Shown here: piece by piece, positions 17,720 through 26,318 of the stretch | How positions within the stretch are numbered: the stretch's first letter is position 1 | How the letters are laid out: each line of letters begins with the position of its first letter | NCBI RefSeq assembly: GCF_005502935.1 | Contig: NZ_SCMP01000015.1 | Location: 1-64,000 of the forward strand | DNA length: 64,000 nt | Direction of reading: 5' to 3' | Source of the DNA: Pseudomonas sp. 2FG | GTDB lineage: Bacteria > Pseudomonadota > Gammaproteobacteria > Pseudomonadales > Pseudomonadaceae | Made by a program: the position numbers and the translations under genes | Notes under the pieces: generated by a model | Told to the model about the DNA's origin: nothing | Database searches by the model: none | Seen by the model: the letters and a program-made list of their open reading frames with translations, nothing else

Positions 17720-19078
17720 ATGAACCGAAACCTGGGCCTCAAGCTGGGCGTGATTGCCCTGCTGATTGTGCTGCTGATGATTCCGCTGCTGCTGATCGGC
17801 GGGCTGGTCGGTGAGCGGCAGTCGTTGCGTGATGCTGTGTTGGCGGACATTGCGCGCAGCTCCAGTGCGCAGCAGCAGTTGACCGGGCCGATTCTGGTGG
17901 TGCCCTACCGCAAGACGCTGCGGGAGTGGAAAACCCACGAGAAGAGCGGCGCGCGTTACCTCGAGGAGCGCGAAGAGCGTGGGCGCCTGTACTTCCTGCC
18001 GGAGCGTTTCGAACTCAACGGCACGGTCGCTACCGAGGAGCGCAGCCGGGGCATCTACCGGGCGCGCCTGTACCACAGCGACAACCAGATCGGCGGCCAC
18101 TTCAGGTTGCCGGCGCAGTACGGCATTCGTGAGGACTATAGCGATTACCGCTTCGAGCCCGCCTTCCTCAGTGTCGGCATCAGTGACATCCGCGGCATCG
18201 AGAACGACCTCAAGTTGCGCCTCAATGGCGCGGAGTTACCCTTTGCCGCCGGCAGTGCCGACCGCCTGCTGGCCAACGGCGTGCATGCGCCACTGCCGGC
18301 GCTGGACAGCGTCAACGGCCAGCGCCTGGACTTCGCCTTCAGTCTCAAACTGCAAGGCACCGCGCAGCTGGCGGTGACCCCGGTCGGCCGCGACACCCGG
18401 GTGCAGTTGCGGTCCGACTGGCCACACCCGAGCTTCGTTGGCGAGTTCCTACCGGTGCAGCGGGAAGTGACGGCCGGCGGATTCACGGCGCACTGGCAGA
18501 CCAGTTTCTTCGCCACCAATTTCGAGGAAGTGCTGGATGACTGCGTCAGCCAGCGCGACTGCCAGGTCTTCAACAACCGCAACTTCGGCGTGAGCTTCGT
18601 CGACCCGGTGGACCAATACCTGAAGACCGACCGTGCGATCAAATATGCGCTGCTGTTCCTCGCCCTGACCTTCGCCGGCTTCTTCCTCTTCGAGGTGCTC
18701 AAGCGCCTGGCGGTGCACCCGGTGCAGTACGGCCTGGTCGGCCTGGCCCTGGCACTGTTCTACCTGCTGTTGCTGTCGCTGTCCGAGCACCTGCCCTTCG
18801 CTACGGCCTACGGGGTGGCCGCCACGGCCTGCGTGCTGCTGCTCGGCCTGTACCTCTCTGCGGTGCTGCAGAACGTGCTGCGCGGAGCCGGTTTCGGCGC
18901 TGCCCTGGCCGCGCTCTACGGGCTGCTCTACGGCTTGCTCAGCGCCGAGGACTACGCGCTGCTGATGGGCTCGCTGCTGGTCTTCGGCCTGCTGGCCGGT
19001 GTGATGCTGCTGACCCGCAAGCTGGACTGGTACGGCCTCGGCAAGGCGCAAGCTTCGGCCAACGACCACCCGGCCTGA
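17720..19078 (+). CDS. creD: Cell envelope integrity protein CreD
   Basis: A 452-residue inner-membrane protein of the CreD/Cet family. One N-terminal membrane helix (LKLGVIALLIVLLMIPLLLIGGLV), a periplasmic domain of about 290 residues (with RARLYHSDNQIGGHFRLP and FVDPVDQYLKTDRAIKYALLF) and about five C-terminal helices. It is the main output gene of CreBC and affects envelope integrity and colicin or beta-lactam tolerance. ATG 17720 fits the GGGAGAG spacing better than ATG 17714. Its stop codon lies in a perfect inverted repeat shared with the convergent gene. Confidence 0.93.
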   Translation: MNRNLGLKLGVIALLIVLLMIPLLLIGGLVGERQSLRDAVLADIARSSSAQQQLTGPILVVPYRKTLREWKTHEKSGARYLEEREERGRLYFLPERFELNGTVATEERSRGIYRARLYHSDNQIGGHFRLPAQYGIREDYSDYRFEPAFLSVGISDIRGIENDLKLRLNGAELPFAAGSADRLLANGVHAPLPALDSVNGQRLDFAFSLKLQGTAQLAVTPVGRDTRVQLRSDWPHPSFVGEFLPVQREVTAGGFTAHWQTSFFATNFEEVLDDCVSQRDCQVFNNRNFGVSFVDPVDQYLKTDRAIKYALLFLALTFAGFFLFEVLKRLAVHPVQYGLVGLALALFYLLLLSLSEHLPFATAYGVAATACVLLLGLYLSAVLQNVLRGAGFGAALAALYGLLYGLLSAEDYALLMGSLLVFGLLAGVMLLTRKLDWYGLGKAQASANDHPA

Positions 19079-19123
19079 TCGAACATGGCGCGACACCAGT
19101 CGCGCCATGTTCGATCAGGCCGG
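19070..19123. terminator. Perfect 25-bp inverted repeat shared by two convergent genes
   Basis: Arms 19070-19094 and 19099-19123 are perfect reverse complements around the 4-nt loop ACCA. The left arm contains the creD stop TGA (19076-19078) and the right arm the stop of the convergent glutathione transferase (19115-19117). A bidirectional terminator is likely, although it lacks T-tracts. Confidence 0.75.
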
Positions 19124-19738
19124 CGGCTGGGTGGCCAGCAACGACGGCCGTTGACTGACCTCGGCATACCAGCCGGCCAGTTTCGGATAGCGGCTGCGCC
19201 AGTCCAGTTCGGGTTGGCGGAAGTCCAGGTAGCCCAGGGCGCAGGCGACACCGATGGCGGCGACATCGAAATGGCTGGCCAGCTCGGCGATGGCTTGCTC
19301 TTCGAGCTGGCTGAGGGCGCGGCTGATCTTGTCCTGTTGTGCGGCCAGCCAAAGGTCCCAGTGCTTTTCCGCCGGGCGCAGAAAGGTCTCGTAGCGGATC
19401 AGCACGGCGGCATCGAGAATCGCATCGGCCAGCGAGGCCAGGGTCAGGCGCCGCCAGCGCGCGGGACCTTCGCGGGGGATCAGCGGCTCGCCGACATGTT
19501 GCTGGTCGAGGTACTCGAAGATCACCCGGCTGTCGTGCAACAGGTTGCCATCGGCCAGGCGCAGGGCGGGAATCTTGCCGGCCGGGTTGCCGGCATTCAC
19601 TTCCGGGCTCGGGCTGACCGGGCTCAGCGTCACGCAGTGCAAGGCCACGCGCTCAAGTTGGCCGGTCTCATGCAGGAGCACCATCACCTTGCGCACGAAG
19701 GGGGAGGCGGGGCTGTGGAACAGGGTCATCGAGGTCAT
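19115..19738 (-). CDS. Glutathione S-transferase family protein
   Basis: A 207-residue GST. The thioredoxin-fold N-domain starts MTSMTLFHSPASPFVRKVMVLLHE and has the cis-Pro/GSH region GKIPALRLADGNLLHDSRVIFEYLD. The helical C-domain ends FDVAAIGVACALGYLDFRQPELDWRSRYPKLAGWY. The catalytic Ser of SPASPFVRK type is present. ATG 19738 has GGAG eight bases upstream; the longer frame to 19927 is not conserved. The substrate is unknown. It is divergent from a second GST at 20018. Confidence 0.9.
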   Translation of the reverse strand: MTSMTLFHSPASPFVRKVMVLLHETGQLERVALHCVTLSPVSPSPEVNAGNPAGKIPALRLADGNLLHDSRVIFEYLDQQHVGEPLIPREGPARWRRLTLASLADAILDAAVLIRYETFLRPAEKHWDLWLAAQQDKISRALSQLEEQAIAELASHFDVAAIGVACALGYLDFRQPELDWRSRYPKLAGWYAEVSQRPSLLATQPPA

Positions 19739-20017
19739 GGGTGTCACTCCGTAGGAAAACGCGGATGCCGGGTGGGCAAGTTTCTTATCTCTTGGCATAA
19801 CCCGCACTGCTGTCAACTGGCCATGCAGCAAGAACTCATCGCCAGGATGGGCGAAGTGGGCATTCAATGGCGACACCCAAGCGTTGCAGTAGGGGAGCAC
19901 TGCGGGTGAATTCCGCTCGGTGGACACTCAATGCGGACTGCCGGAAACTGCCGAGGGTGCGGCGGCAGCTGGTTGTATGCCGAGCCGTGCCCTCAGCCAA
20001 AACCAAGGAGAAGCCGC

Positions 20018-20770
20018 ATGAGTGCGCCCCTACTGATCGTCGGTTCCTATCTGTCTCCCTACGTGCGCAAGGTGCTGGTCTGTCTGGAGAGCAAGGGCGT
20101 GGCCTATGAAGTCGACCCGATAGTGCCGTTCTTCGGCAACGACGACTTCGGCCGCCTCAGCCCGCTGCGCCAGGTGCCGGTGCTGGTGGACGGCGAGCTG
20201 GTGCTGAACGACTCCACGGTGATCTGCCAGTACCTGGAGGAGCGTTACCCCACGCCTGCGCTTTATCCGGCGGATATCGCCCAACGCGCGCGGGCCCGCT
20301 GGCTGGAGGAGTACGCCGACACGCGGATGGGCCAGGTGATCATCTGGCAGCTGTTCAACCAGTTGGTGATCCGTCGTGCGGTGTGGGGCAAGGAGCCGGA
20401 TCAGGCGCTGCTGGAGCGCACCTATAACGAGGACCTGCCGGCCATCTTCGACTACCTCGAGGGTCAGTTGCCGGCACAGGGCTGGCTGTTCGGCACGCCG
20501 TCGATCGGCGAGATCAGCCTCGCCTGCTTCATGCGCAACGCCCAATTCGCCCGCTATCAACTGGATGCCGCCCGCTGGCCGCGGCTGACGGCCTGCATGG
20601 ACACGACCCTGAAGCTGCCGGCGTTCAGCAAGTTGGCGGCCTTCGAGGCGATCTGCGCGCGCACGCCGATTGCCCAGCAACGTGAGGCCCTGCGCACGGC
20701 CGGCGCGCCCATCAGTGCGCAGAGCCATGGCCGCACCGAGCCGGTGCGCGGGGTAATGAGCCGCGGCTAA
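20018..20770 (+). CDS. Glutathione S-transferase family protein
   Basis: A 250-residue GST with the N-domain LLIVGSYLSPYVRKVLVCLESKG and the GSH-binding stretch QVPVLVDGELVLNDSTVICQYLEERYP. The all-helical C-domain includes GQLPAQGWLFGTPSIGEISLACFMRNAQFARYQLD. A C-terminal extension of about 30 residues (AQSHGRTEPVRGVMSRG) is unusual. AAGGAG is spaced well before ATG 20018. The last four bases overlap the end of the opposite-strand exonuclease gene. Confidence 0.9.
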   Translation: MSAPLLIVGSYLSPYVRKVLVCLESKGVAYEVDPIVPFFGNDDFGRLSPLRQVPVLVDGELVLNDSTVICQYLEERYPTPALYPADIAQRARARWLEEYADTRMGQVIIWQLFNQLVIRRAVWGKEPDQALLERTYNEDLPAIFDYLEGQLPAQGWLFGTPSIGEISLACFMRNAQFARYQLDAARWPRLTACMDTTLKLPAFSKLAAFEAICARTPIAQQREALRTAGAPISAQSHGRTEPVRGVMSRG

Positions 20771-21477
20771 AGCGCCGGGGCCTGCCGTCGGCGGCGCCAG
20801 CGGGCACCGGCGTCGGCCAGTCCGGCGGGGCTGTCGAGGCCCTGCTGGCGCGCGCGGCCGAACAGGATCAAGGCCAGTTCGGCGGTGACCAGCGCATCGG
20901 CGCTGGCGTGGTGGCGTTGTTGCACCTGCAGGCCGAAGTGCTGGGTCCAGTCGTCCAGCCCGCCGTGGCGGATGGCGGCGTGCGGGCAGAGCAGCGGCGC
21001 CAGCTCGGCGACGTCGAAGAAGGGGTGCTGCAGCCGATAGCCGAGCGTCTCTTTCAGTGCCTGGCCGAGCATGCGTTGGTCGAAGCTGGCATGGAACGCC
21101 AGCAGCGGACTGTCACCGAGAAACTCCATAAAGCTCAGTAGCGCCTCGGCGGGTTCGCGCCCCGCGGCAATGGCGCTGGGGGCCAGGCCGTGGATCAGCA
21201 CGCTGGCGCCGAGCTTGTGCGTGGCCCGGCGCAGGGTGCATTCGAACTGCTGGGAGAGGTCGATGGCGCCGTCCTCGATCACCACCGCACCGATCGACAG
21301 CACCAGGTCGCGGCTCATGTTCAGCCCGCTGGTTTCCAGGTCGAGGACCACGAAGCGCTGCTCGCGCAGGGGCCGATCATTCAGCGCCGAGGGTGTCGCC
21401 AACAGATCGCGCCGTGCGGCAACGGCACTGCTCGGCTGCGGTCCGGCGCGCCGGCTGAGCCAGGAGAAGGCGTTCAT
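20767..21477 (-). CDS. DnaQ-like 3'-5' exonuclease
   Basis: A 236-residue DEDDh exonuclease related to the Pol III epsilon subunit. ExoI is VLDLETSGL (Asp46, Glu48), ExoII is LLAFHASFDQRML, and ExoIII is HHASADALVTAELALILF. A nonspecific or proofreading role on single-stranded DNA is likely. It is not the main epsilon subunit, which is longer at the C-terminus. Its ATG overlaps the stop of the upstream DUF294 gene (21474-21477). This pairing is common in pseudomonads and may link the exonuclease to nucleotide signalling. Confidence 0.9.
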   Translation of the reverse strand: MNAFSWLSRRAGPQPSSAVAARRDLLATPSALNDRPLREQRFVVLDLETSGLNMSRDLVLSIGAVVIEDGAIDLSQQFECTLRRATHKLGASVLIHGLAPSAIAAGREPAEALLSFMEFLGDSPLLAFHASFDQRMLGQALKETLGYRLQHPFFDVAELAPLLCPHAAIRHGGLDDWTQHFGLQVQQRHHASADALVTAELALILFGRARQQGLDSPAGLADAGARWRRRRQAPAL

Positions 21478-23408
21478 AGCTGGTAGCGCAGCGCCAGGCT
21501 GCTCTGCAGGCGCTGGGCCTGGCGGAAGGATTCGCGCAGGATGCGCCGATCCAGATGGTTGAGGCTGTCCGGGTCCAGGCGATTGGAATAGGGCAGCTGC
21601 TGCCGCGCCTGGTGCTGGTGCTGTTGCATGCGGGTTTGCTGGATGAAGTGGTAGGCCTCTGCATAGGCGGCGCCATCCAGTGGATCGATCAGCGCTTGGG
21701 CGGTCAGCTCGCGCAGGCGCTGCAAGGTGTTGCCGGCGGCGATGCCGTGGGCCAGGGCGAGCAGCCGGGCGCCATCGACGAAGGGCATCAGGCCCTGCAC
21801 CTTGAGGTCCAGGGTGTGCTTTTCGGCGCCTTTGCGGCTCACCACGAAGTCGCGAACGCGCCCGACCGGCGGCCGTTGGCGCAGGGCGTTAGCGGCCAGC
21901 AGGCGTTGGAAGATCCGGTTGTCGGCGACGTCCATCAGCAACTGCTGGCGCAGCTGCTCACAGCCGTCTTCCGGCCCCCAGACGGCCCGCAGGTCGAAGT
22001 AGATGCTGGAACTCAGCAGGTTCTCCGGCGTGGCCTCACGAATAAAGCCGCTGAACCGCCGTGACCATTCGGCCCGCGATAGGCACAGCTCGGGGTTGCC
22101 GGCCATGATGTTGCCTCGGCACAGGCTGAAACCGCAGCGCGCCAGACTCTGGTTGATCCGCGCCGCCAGCGGCAGCAAACGCCCGCGAATCTGCGCGGCC
22201 TCCGGCGCATCCGCGGCGTCGAACAGCATGCCGTTGTCCTGATCGGTATGCAGCGTCTGCTCGCGCCGGCCCTCGCTGCCGAAGCACAGCCAGGTGAAGG
22301 GCACGCCGGGGTCGCCGAGTTCTTCCAGGCTCAGCTCGATCACCCGGCAGACGCAGTGGTCGTTGAGCAAAGTGATGATCTGGGTGATCTGCGTCGAGGA
22401 GGCACCGTGGGCGAGCATGCGGTCGACCAACTGGCGGATGTCGCTGCGCAGTGCCACCAGGGTGTCGAGCTTGCCGGCGTGGCGGATGGTGCGCGCCAGA
22501 TGCACCAGGTCGACCCGTTGCAGGGAGAACAGATCGCGTTCGGAAACCACCCCGCAGAGTTGGCCGTCCTGCACCAGGCAGACATGGGCGATATGCCGCT
22601 CGGTCATGGCGATGGCGGCGTCGAAGGCGCTGGCTTCCGGCGGCAGATGGAAGGGCGCCGGGGTCATCAGTCGCTCGATCGCTTGGCCGAGGTCGCCGTT
22701 GCCCGCGGCCACCACGCGGCGCAAATCGCGCAGGGTGAAGATCCCCAGCGGCCGCCGCCGTGGATCGACTATGACGATGCTGCCGACCTGCTGTTCGTGC
22801 ATCAGCCTGACCGCCTCGCACAGTGGCGTGCCCGGCAGGCAGACCACCGGTTGGCGCATGGCCAGCTCGCCCAGGCGGGTATCCAGCGAATACTGCGCGC
22901 CGAGGGTTTCCACCGCGCGCAGTTGCACCTGCTGGTTGACCTGCTCGAGCAGGCTGCTGACCCCGCGCAGGGCGAAGTCGCGGAACGGGTTGGAGAGGGC
23001 GAACAGCTTGATAAAGGCCGGCCTGCTCAGCTGTAGGCAGAAGCTGTCTTCGGCGGCCAGGTGCTCGGTGCGGGTGGCGCGTTCGCCGAGTAGTGCCGCC
23101 AGCGGAAAGCACTCGCCAGTGCTGATCTCGAAGGTCGTCTCGCTGCCGCGCTTGGCCGAGTGCGGCCGTTCGCCGACAACCCGGCCCTGCTTGACGATAT
23201 AGAAGTGCTGTACCGGCCCGGCACTGGGTTGCAGGATGCTCTCGCCGGCGCCATAGAAGCGCAGCTGGCAGTGCTCCAGCAGATAGGCCAGGTGGGCGCC
23301 TTCCATCAGGTTGAACGGCGGGAATTTTTGCAGGAACTCCATCAAGCCATGGATGTTCTGCTGCACCGCCACCTTGCCCGCCTGGGCGAAGTCATCCGCT
23401 TTGCTCAT
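21474..23408 (-). CDS. cNMP-binding / CBS / DUF294 nucleotidyltransferase-like protein
   Basis: A 644-residue multidomain protein. An N-terminal cyclic-nucleotide-binding domain (about 20-130; GAGESILQPSAGPVQHFYIVKQGRVVG), a CBS pair (about 155-280; VRLMHEQQVGSIVIVD and HIAHVCLVQDGQLCGVVSERDLF), then DUF294 with the GlnD-like signature GSEGRREQTLHTDQDNGMLF, and DUF294_C. It is thought to sense nucleotides and modify a partner. ATG 23408 has GGAAG upstream. It is cotranscribed with the exonuclease. Confidence 0.9.
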   Translation of the reverse strand: MSKADDFAQAGKVAVQQNIHGLMEFLQKFPPFNLMEGAHLAYLLEHCQLRFYGAGESILQPSAGPVQHFYIVKQGRVVGERPHSAKRGSETTFEISTGECFPLAALLGERATRTEHLAAEDSFCLQLSRPAFIKLFALSNPFRDFALRGVSSLLEQVNQQVQLRAVETLGAQYSLDTRLGELAMRQPVVCLPGTPLCEAVRLMHEQQVGSIVIVDPRRRPLGIFTLRDLRRVVAAGNGDLGQAIERLMTPAPFHLPPEASAFDAAIAMTERHIAHVCLVQDGQLCGVVSERDLFSLQRVDLVHLARTIRHAGKLDTLVALRSDIRQLVDRMLAHGASSTQITQIITLLNDHCVCRVIELSLEELGDPGVPFTWLCFGSEGRREQTLHTDQDNGMLFDAADAPEAAQIRGRLLPLAARINQSLARCGFSLCRGNIMAGNPELCLSRAEWSRRFSGFIREATPENLLSSSIYFDLRAVWGPEDGCEQLRQQLLMDVADNRIFQRLLAANALRQRPPVGRVRDFVVSRKGAEKHTLDLKVQGLMPFVDGARLLALAHGIAAGNTLQRLRELTAQALIDPLDGAAYAEAYHFIQQTRMQQHQHQARQQLPYSNRLDPDSLNHLDRRILRESFRQAQRLQSSLALRYQL

Positions 23409-23512
23409 CACGTACTTCCAGAGCCATCGACTGGCCCATGGTCGGCCGTATGGCGCCGGGGGCACATTGGACGTAAGTCTAAAAGACGGGTTTTGCCGTA
23501 CTCCTGACCTCA

Positions 23513-23570
23513 GAACCTGTTCACGCTCTCGCGAGCTAAGGTCAGGCAAGGCGAAATCCTGAACAGGCTC
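23513..23570. mobile_element. MITE-like element, short copy (58 bp)
   Basis: Terminal inverted repeats GAACCTGTTCA and TGAACAGGCTC (one mismatch) are flanked by a TCA direct repeat on both sides (23510-23512 and 23571-23573). The interior shares TCGCGAGC and AGGTCAG with the 141-bp copy at 32881-33021, so this looks like an internally deleted relative. It lies between the DUF294 gene and the methyltransferase gene. Confidence 0.75.
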
Positions 23571-23748
23571 TCAAGGGGGGAATGCAGTGCGCAGGCCACC
23601 TTTCTGCTATCCACTGGCGCAATTGCGGCTCGCTTGATTCTGGCGAGAGGGAATGGCTTGTAGCTCAGCGCCTGCTCCGTATTGAATGACCGCTTTCCCC
23701 AGGCGGACGGCCGAGCGCATAGATAAATCTGCCCCCTTCCTGGCGGAG

Positions 23749-24708
23749 CTACGCGTTTGCGCAGATGCGCTGTTTTTGTGTAAACACTAATGCTTTCAAC
23801 CCGCCGTCGGGGTGGATGTCGGCAAACTCTGGCGGGTTTTCTAGGCGCTGCTCAAAGCGCAGGCTCGGCGCCTCATTGGCTACGCCTTGGATTAAAAAGT
23901 CAGGGCCTATGGCCGGGTCATTTGTGCAAGCCAGTACCTCACCTTGCGCGGTGAGCAAATCAGGCAGACGGCGCAGGACTCTTTGATAATCCTGACTCAG
24001 TACAAAGCTACCCTTCTGGAACGAGGGTGGGTCGATGATGATCAGGTCATAGGGGCCGTATTTTTTTACTTTCCCCCAAGATTTAAACAACTCATGTCCT
24101 AAAAAACTCACTCGACTCAGATCATGCTGATTTAGTCGGTGATTGTCCCGCCCACGGCTCAAGGCCGCTTTGGACATGTCCAGATTCACCACATGCTCAG
24201 CGCCCCCGGCAATGGCCGCCACAGAGAAACCGCAGGTGTAAGCAAATAGATTCAGCACACGCTTATCCTTAGCCTGGGCGTGAACCCAGCGGCGGCCATA
24301 GCGCATATCTAAAAACAAACCCGAATTTTGTTTTTTGCCCAGATCCAATTTAAAGCGCAGGCCGTCCTCAGTGATAAGCCACTCATCGACTGGCTCCCCC
24401 AGCAGCCATTCCATTGTGCTGTCCTGGAGGTAACGGTGCTGCAGCAAGAGTGTATGCGCTTGGGTTTGCAGCCACTCGGGTGATTGGGTCAATGCCATCA
24501 GCATTTGCGTCAGCGCGACTAGGTCGGGTTCATTCGGCGCCCTGAATAGCGAGACCAACAGCACGCCTTGTAACCAGTCAACGGTGATGTCCTCAAGCCC
24601 CAGCCAGCGTCGCCCCCTACCGTGAAATAGGCGACGAGTGTCGCTGGGTGCAGCGCTTAACTCGGAGATTAAATGGTGTTGCAAGGTAGCGATGGCGTTT
24701 GAATTCAT
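23749..24708 (-). CDS. Class I SAM-dependent methyltransferase (RlmI/COG1092-like)
   Basis: A 319-residue methyltransferase. The SAM-binding core has NLFAYTCGFSVAAIAGGAEHVVNLDMS and the catalytic motif YDLIIIDPPSFQKGS, as in rRNA cytosine methyltransferases of the RlmI group. The upstream segment FKLDLGKKQNSGLFLDMRYGRRWV is conserved in the same group. A PUA domain is absent, so the RNA target is uncertain. The gene is visibly more AT-rich than its neighbours and lacks a good ribosome site, which hints at horizontal acquisition. Confidence 0.85.
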   Translation of the reverse strand: MNSNAIATLQHHLISELSAAPSDTRRLFHGRGRRWLGLEDITVDWLQGVLLVSLFRAPNEPDLVALTQMLMALTQSPEWLQTQAHTLLLQHRYLQDSTMEWLLGEPVDEWLITEDGLRFKLDLGKKQNSGLFLDMRYGRRWVHAQAKDKRVLNLFAYTCGFSVAAIAGGAEHVVNLDMSKAALSRGRDNHRLNQHDLSRVSFLGHELFKSWGKVKKYGPYDLIIIDPPSFQKGSFVLSQDYQRVLRRLPDLLTAQGEVLACTNDPAIGPDFLIQGVANEAPSLRFEQRLENPPEFADIHPDGGLKALVFTQKQRICANA

Positions 24709-24764
24709 AGCTAATTATCAGTTATCCGTTTCGCCACATTTTAAACGCCATAGCTTGCCTGCGG

Positions 24765-25253
24765 TCATCGACTCAAGCCAAGCCGTTCATGCCACTGGGC
24801 GATGGATTCTTCGGGGTAGCCGTCGAATTGTTTATCGCCGAGCCGCGCATCGACTTCGACCCAGGACGCTTTCGAATCGAGCAGCAGATGGGTGTGCTCC
24901 GGCGGCACCGGCAGAGGCGTGTCGATGGCTGATGCGAAGGGATGAATGAGTTCAGGCCACTCCGGGCTGAATAGCCAGAGGGCGCTGCCGCAGAGCCGGC
25001 AGAAATGCCGCTCGGCACTACTGGTATGGGCGCGGCGGTCACCTTCATGTTTGATCTTGGCGTGATAGATGGATATCTGCTTGCGACCCGTGACTTTCAG
25101 ACTGTGCGCATCGCCGCCAAGGTTGATTGAGTAACCGCCACCGCCCTGAGTTTTGCGGCAGATCGAGCAGTAGCAACGTTGATAGGGATAGGGATTGGCG
25201 CTGGTCAGACTGAAAACCACCGCACCGCAATGGCAGGAACCTTGGAGCAGCAT
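24765..25253 (-). CDS. GFA family protein (glutathione-dependent formaldehyde-activating-like, zinc-binding)
   Basis: A 162-residue protein starting MLLQGSCHCGAVVFSL, with the GFA zinc ligands CHC in the first strand, CYCSICRKTQG in the middle and FCRLCGSALW near the end. GFA proteins bind zinc, and some react with the glutathione-formaldehyde adduct; most are uncharacterised. ATG 25253 is preceded by GGAGG; the frame extending to 25463 is not conserved. It stands alone. Confidence 0.88.
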   Translation of the reverse strand: MLLQGSCHCGAVVFSLTSANPYPYQRCYCSICRKTQGGGGYSINLGGDAHSLKVTGRKQISIYHAKIKHEGDRRAHTSSAERHFCRLCGSALWLFSPEWPELIHPFASAIDTPLPVPPEHTHLLLDSKASWVEVDARLGDKQFDGYPEESIAQWHERLGLSR

Positions 25254-25621
25254 GGGTGACCCTCCTGGCGAGCGGACAGAGCTGGCAAGATCGACGATTA
25301 TTTTCTCGGCAAGCACATCTTCGCTTTGCGTGAGTACGTTGGCCGGGTTCATTGCTTCGGTTTTTAATCGCCATGTCCGCTGACTGCATTTGGCCGATCT
25401 CAGCCGGCCACGGATATCCCAACCAGGCTTGTGCCATAGGCCCAATATTTCTGTGAAAGCCATTATCCCGGTGGGTCAGGCCTCATTAGCGGTGCGCAAT
25501 GCCGCGCCCGCTACCTCATACAGCGACACAGAGTCTGGCGGGAGACGGTGAGCCAGGGGAAGCGTGCGCAGGAGGGATTGCATGCTGGTGCCATCCTCCT
25601 GCAATCACCTGCGGATGAGGC

Positions 25622-26047
25622 TCAGCGTGCCTCCGCCCGAATCGCAAACCCACCCTTGTTCTCACTGACGATGCGGAAATGCTGGCTCTCGCCTTTCTCC
25701 AGTTGAACGACCAGTTCGCGGCGCAGGCGGCCCTTGCTGCAGAGTGTGTCGTCCTGTTCATCGATGCCGATGCCGACTATGTGGGCGCCCGCTGGCACGT
25801 GGAAGTTGGCCTCCTCACCGATGCCGATACGCGCGGCCACCTGGCGGTCGATCAGGAAGGCCACGTAGCAACCACCGCCGAGCATGCCGAGGTCGCGGTT
25901 CACCAGGATCTGACCACCGCCTTCGATAGGCTGCTGATAGGCCAGCAGGCGGTCATCGGAGACCTGGGTCACTTGCTCAGGGGCGGCGCGAAAGGATGAA
26001 CAACCGGCCAGCGCCAGTAGGGGTAGTGCTGCACAGATCAATCGCAT
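25622..26047 (-). CDS. Small lipoprotein, function unknown
   Basis: A 141-residue protein with a lipoprotein signal: MRLICAALPLLALAGC, lipidated Cys16. The mature part (GGGQILVNRDLGMLGGGCYVAFLIDRQVAARIG, then NFHVPAGAHIVGIG) reads as a beta-rich envelope domain, resembling DUF2846-type proteins. I recognise no catalytic motif. GGAGG lies seven bases before the ATG. Confidence 0.8.
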   Translation of the reverse strand: MRLICAALPLLALAGCSSFRAAPEQVTQVSDDRLLAYQQPIEGGGQILVNRDLGMLGGGCYVAFLIDRQVAARIGIGEEANFHVPAGAHIVGIGIDEQDDTLCSKGRLRRELVVQLEKGESQHFRIVSENKGGFAIRAEAR

Positions 26048-26275
26048 TGGGGCCCTCCTTGGGCGGATGAGCGGTGGGGACGCTGCAGGAACTGTAGCTG
26101 AATCGCCCCTGGTTTCGTCGACACTTCCGACTGATAGCTTTTAGCCGAATCCGGTTGCTCCTGAACTTCGCTGTTTTCAAGCATTCAAGCAGGTCTTCAA
26201 GCCGACTGCGGCCAAACGGTCGAGTTGAGGCCATTACCGGGCGACCTATAGCCGGCCGAAGTGTTGCCAGCGCCC

Positions 26276-26300
26276 ATAAAAACCGCCCCGAAGGGCGGTT
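26276..26300 (-). terminator. Terminator after glcB
   Basis: Perfect 8-bp stem AACCGCCC / GGGCGGTT (26281-26300) with a CGAA loop. On the minus strand it is followed by a T-run, just past the glcB stop. Confidence 0.9.
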
Positions 26301-26318
26301 CTTTAATCGCAGTACGAA

